The notes beneath the pieces were generated by a model. The model had not been told where the DNA came from. It worked only from the letters and a program-made list of their open reading frames with translations, and did no database searches. Of a DNA stretch of 44,972 nucleotides, positions 17,801 to 24,147 are shown one piece after another. The position numbers and the translations under genes are program-made. The DNA is from JBDRGC01 sp043818215 (GTDB lineage: Bacteria; Chloroflexota; Anaerolineae; Anaerolineales; UBA11858), in assembly GCA_043818215.1 (NCBI GenBank), contig JBDRGC010000189.1, forward strand, positions 1 to 44,972, given 5' to 3'. The stretch's first letter is position 1, and each line of letters starts with the position of its first letter.

Positions 17801-18426
17801 TCCGTCCGCAATACCTGGCGGCAAGTTTCGAATTGTTTTAACGCCGATTTAGGCCGGTCGAGGGCCATATACAAGCGCATCAACTCGCGATGGATGCTCT
17901 CCTGGAGCGGATCCATCGCGACAAGACGCTGGCCATAAGCGAGGGCCTCTTCGAAACGACCGGCTGCCTTCTCCAGGCTGATCAGATGTTCTAGGGATTG
18001 CAGATAGGTCTCTCGTATATGCTCGCGCCTGGTAATTATCCAATCCTCGTAGAAACCGGCGAGTAATTCCCCGCTATAGAGAGCAACCGCCTGGTGAAGG
18101 GATGAATCGGTTTTGACCAACTCCTGAAAAGCATGGGCATCCACCCAAACAGTATCCGCATCGACCGAGATGGTCTGGCGGTCGGATTTGACCAATCCCG
18201 GTAAGGCATTGCGCAAACTCCATAACGCCTGCGACAACCTGCGCCGGGCACGAACTTCTTCCATTTCGGGCCAGAGATTCCCAGCTAAAACCAGTCGAGA
18301 ATGAGGGGTTTCTTTGTCGAGCAGCAGATACGCCAACAAAGACCGGGCCGGCACCGAGACGGGCAACGCTAGGGGTTCGCCATCCTGCATGATACGCATG
18401 GGGCCGAACAAATAAGCTTTTAGCAT
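14830..18426 (-). CDS. BTAD/SARP-like ATPase-TPR regulator with extra C-terminal HTH
   Basis: Encodes 1198 aa. N-terminal OmpR-like winged helix (about 1-95) and BTAD helical domain (about 96-245), as in SARP/AfsR-type activators. A STAND/AAA ATPase follows (about 255-640; Walker A VEGEAGVGKTRLL near 285), then a long TPR region (about 690-1050). The last 50 residues form a DeoR-like helix-turn-helix (LTDLAAALNVSTATIKRDL). Having DNA-binding domains at both ends is unusual. The start has GAGG about 14 nt upstream, not ideal. Probably a cytoplasmic signal-integrating activator; targets unknown. A MITE sits 30 bp upstream and may have displaced or supplied promoter sequence. Confidence 0.88.
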   Translation of the reverse strand: MLKAYLFGPMRIMQDGEPLALPVSVPARSLLAYLLLDKETPHSRLVLAGNLWPEMEEVRARRRLSQALWSLRNALPGLVKSDRQTISVDADTVWVDAHAFQELVKTDSSLHQAVALYSGELLAGFYEDWIITRREHIRETYLQSLEHLISLEKAAGRFEEALAYGQRLVAMDPLQESIHRELMRLYMALDRPKSALKQFETCRQVLRTELGAEPNPASVQLAEEIARRALLESPADLPQPETSAPTGGELASQTIPLIGRDGERRTLLAHIDRMLDGQGGLILVEGEAGVGKTRLLQEIAVDADWRGIQSLWGYGREMEVTPPFGPLVAALESGLTHLRVEQLSQTVEKTWLQVLTALLPALASHLPELPPPSPIAPNQERPRLLEAISQFLIAWARITPLIIILENLHWIDRDTLDILPSLVRRIGPAGILLIATYRSEEARAYPVLWEKLQAIDRAGRRDRMILPRLDAPATGELIRHWLNSRGGAPIFETRLYQETEGNPLFVLETLRALQDEGLLQRDESGQWSTPWDETTNDYTELPVPAVVEDVIDRRISRLQPVEREVLTLAAILGSTFDYPTLRAVMELETPAALSHLRNLIHRQLIEETRTGYQFTHDKILQVAYEKNAPEIRVRYHRQVGQAIEKTDPKKVTELARHFFRGELWEQAVHYKQQAGDQAEAVYAHHEAIKHYTDGLRACEQIPQGDPACRIKLLFGRESANGLLGNRDAQREGLSILEKVVQTDIDQATLALHWARFHETISDYPAMHRSAQKAIQSAQRSGEKKLEIEAQIEVARSKWLQGNYPEAQNQLENVIQNAHQSGDIHQEAIARFTLGHLYFEQNKYLEALAYYENVLPLFEKLDDRYYLSLCFNSLGNVYESLGNQPLAIGFYENSLEIRKELGDKRGSAMVQYNLSLHYHHIGDVVAATQHIREMITKAQVLGDRRLAAYGLTYLGLLIEKSDPKLASQQYGKALEIRREIGQWPLTMDCLAGLARVARLQGDHSKAQDYIHEALSWIAENGPQGVGDVLLVYQSAFEIYSGAGVLDKAEKVLETAHQFLWERLESMPDDASRRQFLENIPENRMIYCAYQIYLAQQNGHQIPTHLPKADAPTGRPLREDEWVEIVWTAYAPEDAAIQDKTERRRHCLQRLLYEARSQGAAPTLTDLAAALNVSTATIKRDLAALREAGILVHTRGSRRK

Positions 18427-18456
18427 CGCAATAAAGATTACCTCATGTGCTTAATA

Positions 18457-18686
18457 GGTAGTTGCTCAAAATCTTGGTGGTCAAGTGGTGATAGAACTGC
18501 GATATTATGCAGGGGGGAATGAAATTGTAAATGGTAAATGGTGAATGGTAAATTGTAAATGAAGTGCAGACAGCGCCATAATCATTTACCATTTATAATT
18601 CACCGTTTACCATTTACAATTCGGTTTTGTTGGTTGGTACGCATCCTTGGGGATGCAATGCACCACTAACATTTTGAGTAACTACC
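18457..18686. mobile_element. MITE, family A, copy 1
   Basis: 230 bp without coding capacity. The terminal inverted repeats are 22/25 identical (GGTAGTTGCTCAAAATC... and GGTAGTTACTCAAAATG... read inward). A perfect 6-bp target duplication TTAATA lies at 18451-18456 and 18687-18692. The interior is itself a long foldback of AATGGTAAATGGTGAATGG words. The second copy is at 23753-24147. No transposase of matching ends lies in the window. Confidence 0.85.
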
Positions 18687-18770
18687 TTAATAGTTTATCA
18701 CGAGATGAGAACTAGAATTCAGTAGATAGGTCGAATGAACTACCCTGTTGCATGTTTTTCGATGTTTTTG

Positions 18771-18806
18771 AAACAAAAAATACCCCGGTTGAATGACGGG
18801 GTATTT
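18771..18806 (-). terminator. Rho-independent terminator
   Basis: Stem AAATACCCCG / CGGGGTATTT with a 9-nt loop, followed on the minus strand by TTTTTTGTTT. It ends the minus-strand unit of regulator, lipoprotein remnant and dehydrogenase remnant. Confidence 0.7.
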
Positions 18807-18844
18807 GGGGTGAGTGTTGAGGGCAATCATCAAGTCCCCTGGTG

Positions 18845-18936
18845 ACATAGAACGCGGATGACACGGATTAAGCGGATTGACACGGATTACGCGGATTGAC
18901 GCGGATTTTATTTTATAAAGAATCCGCGTTCTATGT
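18845..18936. repeat. ACGGATT-type dispersed repeat with 15-bp terminal inverted repeats
   Basis: Ends ACATAGAACGCGGAT and its perfect complement; the inside is made of CACGGATTA/GCGGATTGA words. Related words recur at 13131-13156, 30472-30562, 31910-31940 and 33013-33110. Confidence 0.7.
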
Positions 18937-18969
18937 GTGTCTAGTGTAGTCGGACTCACGCTTCACGTC

Positions 18970-19185
18970 TCACGCTTCACCATACACCTCCGGATTCACA
19001 CAATGCGGCAGCCGCTTCCCTTCCAGCCCGGCCAGTAAATTCTCGCAGGCCAGTTCGGCCATGCGGCGGCGAGTGTTGTGAGTTGCCGAGCCGATGTGGG
19101 GAACGATCAGGCAGTTGGGCAATTGGTAGAGGGGATACGCCGCCGGCAGCGGCTCCGGGTCGGTGACATCCAGGGCGTCGGCTCG
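18970..19185 (-). pseudogene. C-terminal remnant of D-2-hydroxyacid dehydrogenase (glyoxylate/hydroxypyruvate reductase-like)
   Basis: Reading the minus strand from about 19185 to the TGA at 18970 gives about 70 residues typical of this family's end: ALDVTDPEPLP, LIVPHIGSATHNTRRRMAEL (the catalytic-His PHIGSA motif) and LPHCVNPEV. There is no start codon or N-terminal part here. The matching N-terminal part lies at 23559-23723 on the same strand. About 195 central residues are missing. The two remnants flank the radical SAM cluster, so the gene was broken by insertion plus deletion. Confidence 0.85.
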
Positions 19186-19340
19186 GAGGTGACCGTGCTA
19201 CACGGAGGCTGGGTCGGCGCGGGCGAGGCGGTGGGTTGCAACGTCGCGGTTGTCGCGGTTGTCACCGGGGCGCAGGCGCTGAGTAAAACAAAAAACAAAA
19301 GGATGGGAAGGGTTTTGTTAAAGTTACACAAATTTATCAT
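19107..19340 (-). pseudogene. Lipoprotein N-terminal fragment fused out of frame to dehydrogenase remnant
   Basis: An open frame of about 77 aa starts with a lipoprotein signal (LPILLFFVLLSAC, lipobox LSAC) and a Thr/Pro linker (TTATLQPTASPAPTQPP). It then runs into the dehydrogenase remnant in the wrong frame and stops. Its ATG overlaps the end of the XRE regulator gene by 17 nt. Best explained as the 5' end of a lipoprotein gene truncated at the left boundary of the island. A very short true lipoprotein is less likely. Confidence 0.6.
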
Positions 19341-20217
19341 ATCCTTCCATCGGGAAAGATTCCAAGAGCGTGACTTGTCCATAGCCTTGTTGTGCCATCC
19401 CTGTAAAAGCCTGGGTGGTATGTGTATCGGCAGGGAGATAGGCTACCAGATGAAGATTGCCCGCCGGGTTGGGAATTTCGGTAAGCGGTGGGCTGTAGAA
19501 CTTTAACCTGCCGAAGCGCGCATGTTGCAGGACGATAAACTTATCGTCAAGCAGGGCGTCGCCCTCGCCGTTGACGCTACGCGCAAGGTATGCGCGGAAG
19601 GTCTGCATATCGGGAGTAGTCATAAATGCAGCAATCATCAGGGCGTAGTAGCTGGTCGCCCGCCAGGGCAGTGTGATTGCCCGAAAGAAAGAAATGCTTT
19701 GCAGGAGATAAGGTTCCTTATTTTCCAGAATACTTTCCCTGAAGGGGGAATCCTGCGAGAAGACAAAGCGCATGACATTGTATCCAGCAAAATGCTGCTT
19801 GGCCTGCTGGCGTAGGCTGTCGGAATACTCAAAAAGCGCAAGAATGCTGTGGTTGACGGCTAGCAGGTTGTCGTAGGTATCCACCAAAAAAGCAGGCAAC
19901 GCTAGGGTTCTCAAGACGTCCAGGGCTTTTTCCAAACTCTCTTGCGCGTTGCCTCCCATTATCTCCCGTTCATCAGTGAGGATGGCGGCCAGTAAAAATT
20001 CGCGTCGCTCGCGTCTGGGTATCCGCAGGGCGTCTGACAGGCGAAGCAGGACGTCTGACTCCAGCGTTGCTTTTTCGCCGCGTTCTATGTTGCTGATGAT
20101 CGCCGGGCTGACCCCCATTTCCTGCGCCAGGCGTTTTTGGGTATACGGCTGGCCGCATTCATCGTGTTGTTCTTTACGCAAGTGAGCAATTAATTTTCCA
20201 AAAATTTTGGATTTCAT
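19324..20217 (-). CDS. XRE-family regulator with MmyB-like ligand-binding domain
   Basis: Encodes 297 aa. ATG at 20217 is chosen because GGAG lies 8 nt upstream; an in-frame GTG 8 codons earlier falls inside the operator region. The N-terminal helix-turn-helix (about 15-75: TQKRLAQEMGVSPAIISNIERG) is XRE-like. The rest (about 95-270, LALPAFLVDTYDNLLAVNHS) fits the MmyB-like ligand-binding domain that follows XRE domains in many regulators. It is divergent from the radical SAM gene, with two 22-bp operator repeats between them. Likely controls itself and the RiPP genes; a peptide or small-molecule ligand is inferred. Confidence 0.82.
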   Translation of the reverse strand: MKSKIFGKLIAHLRKEQHDECGQPYTQKRLAQEMGVSPAIISNIERGEKATLESDVLLRLSDALRIPRRERREFLLAAILTDEREIMGGNAQESLEKALDVLRTLALPAFLVDTYDNLLAVNHSILALFEYSDSLRQQAKQHFAGYNVMRFVFSQDSPFRESILENKEPYLLQSISFFRAITLPWRATSYYALMIAAFMTTPDMQTFRAYLARSVNGEGDALLDDKFIVLQHARFGRLKFYSPPLTEIPNPAGNLHLVAYLPADTHTTQAFTGMAQQGYGQVTLLESFPMEGYDKFV

Positions 20218-20234
20218 GCTGTTTCTCCGCTTGC

Positions 20235-20278
20235 GACTCACCGAAATCCGTGAGTCGACTCATGGAAATCCGTGAGTG
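20235..20278. promoter_or_regulatory. Two abutting 22-bp operator repeats
   Basis: 20235-20256 is a palindrome with arms GACTCAC / GTGAGTC around 8 nt. 20257-20278 repeats it head to tail (GACTCATGGAAATCCGTGAG) with arms ACTCA / TGAGT. A 22-bp spacing puts both sites on the same DNA face. They lie between the divergent regulator and maturase genes, 7 bp upstream of the maturase -35 box and inside the regulator's leader. This fits activation of one and repression of the other. Confidence 0.8.
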
Positions 20279-20284
20279 TAGATA

Positions 20285-20313
20285 TTGCAAAAAATTATAG
20301 CATGGAATATGAT
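20285..20313 (+). promoter_or_regulatory. Promoter for radical SAM gene
   Basis: TTGCAA, 17-bp spacer, TATGAT. The -35 box is weak and sits right beside the operator, as expected of an activated promoter. Predicted transcript start near 20320, giving a leader of about 130 nt. Confidence 0.5.
20294..20302 (-). promoter_or_regulatory. Extended -10 promoter for XRE regulator
   Basis: On the minus strand TGCTATAAT forms a perfect extended -10 without a clear -35. Transcription would start near 20287 and run through both operator repeats, so the regulator could block its own gene. It overlaps the maturase promoter on the other strand. Confidence 0.5.
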
Positions 20314-20452
20314 AGTCGTGCATCGCAGTTTTGTCGAAGAAAAATTTTCACAAAAGATATGAAAGTTATAAAGATCACCTATCGTCAATGAGAAGATACC
20401 TAAAAGGCAACCATACATGTCCATCCATCCATGATTCTTTTCGGCGGGTACT

Positions 20453-21787
20453 ATGAGTGAAGTGTTTGTTCCCACAAAGTTCATGTCTCATACGCGCACG
20501 GAAGATGGCGACCTCATCCTTTACTGCGCCATGACTGGCGCTATTGGCACGATACCGCCAGACAAAGCGGAAATGATTCGGGATGCCTTAAAGCGAAACG
20601 CGCGGCACATAGCTCCCCTAGATGGGATCATGGAGGATATAAAACGAGGTGGTTTTCTAATATTGGAAGGAACGGACGAGTTACAGATCCTCCGGGAGCG
20701 GTACCATGAAATGATGCAGGATGAGAGTTATCTCAATCTGATCATCCTGCCTACAGAGGAATGTAATTTCCGTTGTGATTATTGCTATGAGTCCTTTTCT
20801 AGGGGAAAAATGCGGAAAGAGATTCGAGAAGGGATCAAGAAGTTCATAGCAAACCAGAAGCATCTCAAACACCTGGATATAAGTTGGTTTGGGGGTGAGC
20901 CCTTGCTTGCGCCAAATATCGTTATCGAATTAAGCCAATACTTTCACGAGTATTGTTTGGAACACCATATTGAGTTGTCCGCTGATATGACAACCAATGG
21001 TTCATTACTTGTTCCAGATGTTTTCGAGCAGATTATTCAATATGGCGTTCGCATGTTTCAAATAACTTTGGATGGGGTGCGTGAGGATCACAATAAACAC
21101 CGTATCGCAGCCAACGGAGGAGGCACCTTTGACACTATCCTGTCCAACCTGCGTTATATGAAAAGCACCAAACATAGTTTTGTTGTAATATTGCGAAACA
21201 ATCTCGATCCTGAAAGCATCGAAAAGTTACAGGAATTCGTGAATCTGATGAAAATTGAATTCGGCGGCGATCCCCGTTTTTTAATGTTTTTTAGGACGAT
21301 AGGGCGATGGGGAGGGCCAAACGATAAATCGTTGACGATATGCGAACGGTCTGTAGATAAGGTAATCATGCAAGCCAACCGGGCTGCAATTGGTGCCGGT
21401 TTTCGGGTTTTTGCGTCTACCGATCTTGGTCCATTTCATTTCGTTTGTTATGCCGCCTATCCCCAATCGCTTGTCATAAACCCAAATGGAAACATCTACA
21501 AATGTACAGTTGAACTTGATAAGAACGAACGCAATATTGTTGGGCAGATATATCCGGATGGAAGGATGGAGTTGGATAAAGACAAATTAGCGCTCTGGGC
21601 AGAAAGCAATGGAATGAAGGAAGGCAGAAAGTGCAATTCCTGTTTCTTTGCTCCGGCCTGTTTTGGCGCTGCATGCCCTAAGCGATGGCTGGATCATAAC
21701 GAATACCCTTGTCCACCTCAAAAAACAAGGATTAGCGACACACTAAAAATGGCGGAAATGCAAAAGAATCTTCCCGTTCCCTTCTAA
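20453..21787 (+). CDS. Radical SAM/SPASM peptide maturase
   Basis: Encodes 444 aa. An N-terminal domain of about 100 residues precedes the radical SAM core. The SAM cluster motif CNFRCDYCYE (about 104-113) binds [4Fe-4S]; WFGGEPLL and TTNGSLL are further core motifs. The C-terminal SPASM domain has the 7-Cys pattern: C-x13-G-x4-C (about 328-347), then CNSC-x5-C-x4-C and a last Cys in YPCPP, enough for auxiliary Fe-S clusters. Such enzymes make thioether or C-C links in ribosomal peptides. The 27-aa Cys-containing peptide 94 nt downstream is the obvious substrate. The gene looks AT-richer than its neighbours (by eye), suggesting transfer. The exact family was not determined. Confidence 0.88.
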   Translation: MSEVFVPTKFMSHTRTEDGDLILYCAMTGAIGTIPPDKAEMIRDALKRNARHIAPLDGIMEDIKRGGFLILEGTDELQILRERYHEMMQDESYLNLIILPTEECNFRCDYCYESFSRGKMRKEIREGIKKFIANQKHLKHLDISWFGGEPLLAPNIVIELSQYFHEYCLEHHIELSADMTTNGSLLVPDVFEQIIQYGVRMFQITLDGVREDHNKHRIAANGGGTFDTILSNLRYMKSTKHSFVVILRNNLDPESIEKLQEFVNLMKIEFGGDPRFLMFFRTIGRWGGPNDKSLTICERSVDKVIMQANRAAIGAGFRVFASTDLGPFHFVCYAAYPQSLVINPNGNIYKCTVELDKNERNIVGQIYPDGRMELDKDKLALWAESNGMKEGRKCNSCFFAPACFGAACPKRWLDHNEYPCPPQKTRISDTLKMAEMQKNLPVPF

Positions 21788-21794
21788 TTCTCCG

Positions 21795-21804
21795 GTGAGT
21801 CGAC
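21795..21804 (+). promoter_or_regulatory. Operator-like decamer between maturase and precursor genes
   Basis: GTGAGTCGAC here is identical to 20250-20259, the junction of the two operator repeats. It could be a weak extra site for the XRE regulator upstream of the precursor gene. The full palindrome is absent, so chance is possible. Confidence 0.3.
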
Positions 21805-21881
21805 CACCGTGGAAGATTGCGCTTGGTTTTGCTTCTTGATATTCCAATGCGCAAAGGCTATCATGAAAGGAGGTGATACAA

Positions 21882-21965
21882 ATGTTGTGGATTCAAGAGC
21901 CAACCACAAACCTCAAAGTGCATGGCGTCCTGATAAAGAATGGCATTTGCGGCGGAGGTTGCTGA
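21882..21965 (+). CDS. 27-aa RiPP precursor peptide ending CGGGC
   Basis: ATG TTG TGG ... TGC TGA encodes 27 aa, starting MLWIQEP and ending KNGICGGGC with Cys23 and Cys27 as the only cysteines. AAAGGAGGTGA at 21866-21876 is a near-complete anti-16S match at good spacing, the strongest Shine-Dalgarno in the window, as expected for a peptide made in excess over its maturase. It sits 94 nt after the radical SAM gene and is followed by a hairpin. The likely modified core is the C-terminal ICGGGC; the N-terminal 20 residues would be a short leader. A thioether ring or Cys-Cys chelating loop is possible. I know no family with this exact ending. Confidence 0.78.
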   Translation: MLWIQEPTTNLKVHGVLIKNGICGGGC

Positions 21966-21978
21966 TGATGTAAGTGTT

Positions 21979-22026
21979 CCGGGATGATCATTCTTCAAAT
22001 ATGGTCATCCCGGATCATCTTTAAAA
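21979..22026 (+). terminator. Hairpin after precursor gene
   Basis: CCGGGATGA and its exact complement with a 17-nt loop, followed by ATCATCTTTAAAA. The T-run is weak. It may be a partial terminator or a 3' stabilising stem for the abundant precursor mRNA, limiting read-through to the MFS gene. Confidence 0.45.
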
Positions 22027-22072
22027 TCTATTGACACAGGCAGGTTCCCAAGTAAAAACGGCGTCTTTCCGA

Positions 22073-22100
22073 TAGACTTGGGGATACGTCGGACTATACT
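22073..22100 (+). promoter_or_regulatory. Possible promoter for MFS gene
   Basis: TAGACT, 16 bp, TATACT, with the ATG 18 nt after the -10 and GGAG at 22109-22112. A TTGACA at 22031 has no good -10 partner. Confidence 0.3.
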
Positions 22101-22118
22101 CTGAATTCGGAGCGACAC

Positions 22119-23399
22119 ATGGAAAACCCAACATCCTCCACAGCCATCCCCAAACGCTGGGTTGCCCGTTTCTTCACCATTTGGGGCGGACAAGCCTTCT
22201 CGCTGGTCGGCTCGGCGCTAGTGGAATTCGCCCTAGTCTGGTGGCTGACCGCCCAGACTGGCTCGGCAACTGTCCTGGCAACTGCCACGCTGTTTGCCGT
22301 GTTACCGCGGATTGTGCTTGGGCCCTTCGTCGGCGCGCTGGTAGACCGTTGGAATCGCCGTCTCATCATGGTTGTGGCTGATTCATCCATCGCGGTAGTG
22401 ACCAGTGTGCTGTTTTACCTCTTTGCGACGAACAGAATCCAGATCTGGCATGTATACGTTATCATGTTCCTGCGCTCGTTGGGCGGTGCGTTCCACGGTC
22501 CGGCGATGGCCTCATCTACTTCATTGATGGTGCCCGATGAGCATCTGGCGCGCGTCGCCGGGATGAATCAGACGCTGCAAGGGGTGATCAATATTTTTGC
22601 GCCGCCGCTGGGAGCGCTGCTCATCAGCCTGTTGCCGACCGAGCAGGTACTGGCCGTTGACATCGGCACCGCAGCGTTGGCAGTCATTCCATTGTTCTTC
22701 ATCCCCATCCCCCAGCCACCGCGCCAGATGGCGCTGGCAAACGGGTCGGCGCAAAAAACCTCCTACTGGCACGACTTGCGCGCAGGCTTCGTGTATGTGA
22801 TCAAGTGGCCGGGATTGCTTGGCATGATCCTGCTGGCGATGATACTCAATTTCCTGTTCAACCCGGCTTTGTCGCTCCTGCCGCTGCTGGTGAGAGGGGA
22901 ATTCCACGGCGGGGCGCAGCAATTGGCGTGGGTCGAGGCGATGTTCGGGGTCGGCGTGATCTTGGGGGGGCTGGCATTGAGTGTCTGGGGTGGGTTCAAA
23001 CGCCGCATTGTGACGTGTTTGTGTGGCATCATCGGGATGGGCGCTGGCCTCATTATGTCCGGGTTGACACCTGCTGACATGTTCTGGCTGTTGCTGGCGT
23101 CTTTTTTCGTTCTCGGTTTCACCCAGGTATTCGCCAATGGACCGCTATTCGCTATCTTTCAGTCTGCCATCACACCAGATATGCAGGGACGCGTCTTCTC
23201 TCTGATTAACGCGGGCCTAACGGCAATGATGCCCCTTGGCCTGCTGATCGCCGGCCCGATCTCCGACTGGTTGGGGATACGCATCTTGTACGTATTCGGC
23301 GGAGCGGTTTGGATCCTGATGCCGGTCGCAGCGCTGTTCATCCCTGCTATCATGAACATCGAAGAGAACTGCCACCCCTCCCACGCGAAAAATTCATAG
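22119..23399 (+). CDS. MFS efflux transporter
   Basis: Encodes 426 aa with about 12 hydrophobic segments. It has the MFS loop 2-3 motif (GALVDRWNRRLIM, about 65-77), a central cytoplasmic loop and a second half starting near residue 225. It resembles the MFS_3/EntS-like drug and siderophore exporters rather than sugar importers. GGAG lies 6 nt before the ATG. It follows the precursor peptide by 153 bp on the same strand, so it is a good candidate for export of the mature peptide or for self-immunity. Link to the RiPP is inferred from position only. GC looks higher than in the maturase gene. Confidence 0.85.
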   Translation: MENPTSSTAIPKRWVARFFTIWGGQAFSLVGSALVEFALVWWLTAQTGSATVLATATLFAVLPRIVLGPFVGALVDRWNRRLIMVVADSSIAVVTSVLFYLFATNRIQIWHVYVIMFLRSLGGAFHGPAMASSTSLMVPDEHLARVAGMNQTLQGVINIFAPPLGALLISLLPTEQVLAVDIGTAALAVIPLFFIPIPQPPRQMALANGSAQKTSYWHDLRAGFVYVIKWPGLLGMILLAMILNFLFNPALSLLPLLVRGEFHGGAQQLAWVEAMFGVGVILGGLALSVWGGFKRRIVTCLCGIIGMGAGLIMSGLTPADMFWLLLASFFVLGFTQVFANGPLFAIFQSAITPDMQGRVFSLINAGLTAMMPLGLLIAGPISDWLGIRILYVFGGAVWILMPVAALFIPAIMNIEENCHPSHAKNS

Positions 23400-23409
23400 G
23401 AGATAAGCC

Positions 23410-23523
23410 ATGAATATCATTGACGTCTCCGCGTTAAAAATTTGTATCATCTCAATAAATAGGGGAAGGCTTGGCAGGGGTGCGGAAGATGTTTCGCTAA
23501 AAAGTCAAGAACTGATGTCCTGA
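23410..23523 (+). CDS. Possible 37-aa peptide or truncated gene start
   Basis: ATG with AGGAG overlapping the MFS stop codon and 7 nt spacing. The product starts MNIIDVSALKIC and ends KSQELMS, with one Cys. It reaches to within about 40 bp of the right boundary of the dehydrogenase remnant. It is either a genuine small coupled gene of the cluster or the start of a gene cut when the island inserted. No similarity recognised. Confidence 0.4.
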   Translation: MNIIDVSALKICIISINRGRLGRGAEDVSLKSQELMS

Positions 23524-23723
23524 AAAAGTTGGCTGAAATACAAGTATCTCACAGGAATGGTCAACAGGGTCAGCAGTCCCTCCGCAATTCCAAGCTGGGT
23601 TTCCAATTCGGAGGCCAGTTCGGTGGCGTCCACCGGGCCGGTCACAATCCGGCAGCGGCCTGCCAGGGACGTTATCCAATCTTTGGGCAAAGTGTGGGTG
23701 ATGAGAATGAGGGAGGTAGACAT
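23505..23723 (-). pseudogene. N-terminal remnant of D-2-hydroxyacid dehydrogenase
   Basis: The frame starts MSTSLILITHTLP and keeps the family pattern through GIAEGLLTLLT (about residue 55, near 23559), as in glyoxylate/hydroxypyruvate reductases. It then changes into unrelated sequence (IPVRYLYFSQ) and stops at 23505. Same strand and same family as the C-terminal piece at 18970-19185. The glycerate 2-kinase 0.5 kb away on the same strand fits a former glycerate pathway pair. Confidence 0.75.
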
Positions 23724-23752
23724 AGGTACTCTTTAAGTGGGTAGACCGCCGA

Positions 23753-24147
23753 CGTAATTGCTCAAAATCTTGTTGGTCAAGCGGTGAGAGAACTGCATTG
23801 CACTTGATAGAGTGCATACCCAAAAGGGATAATAATGCAATTTGTGTTATTCAAGTTATTCCCATAAATGCTTTTTTGCCCCTCAAAGTGCGTCCTATGA
23901 ATTATGCAGGGGGGAATGAAATGGTAAATGGTAAATGGTGAATGGTAAAGTGTAAATGAGGTGCATACAGCGCCGCGATCATTTACCATTTATAATTCAC
24001 CATTTACCATTTAAAATTCGTTTTTGTTGGTGCGGAATTCATAGGACGCACAATTTTCCCTTTTGGTGGGCGGAAAATCATTTATGATTCCAGGGTCTTT
24101 TAGGCAACCCGTGGTGCATTGCAACACTAACGTTTTAAGCAGCTACC
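23753..24147. mobile_element. MITE, family A, copy 2 (long foldback)
   Basis: 395 bp. The left end (GTAATTGCTCAAAATCTTG) and right end (...TTAAGCAGCTACC) match copy 1 at 18457-18686. A 6-bp target duplication CGCCGA lies at 23747-23752 and 24148-24153. It carries extra arms absent from copy 1, including the perfect inverted pair GTGCGTCCTATGAATT. The centre shows the same AATGGTAAATGGTGAATGG foldback. The whole can fold into one long hairpin. No open frame of interest. Confidence 0.82.

Noticed and set aside
21863..21973. Alternative 36-codon frame starting MKGGDTNVV over the precursor gene
   Set aside because: Its ATG lies before the strong Shine-Dalgarno (21866-21876), which is positioned for the ATG at 21882, and its product is a basic sequence without RiPP features.
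18457..24147. The two MITEs acting together as a composite transposon
   Set aside because: Each copy has its own different target duplication, and the broken-gene boundaries lie inside, not at the MITE ends.
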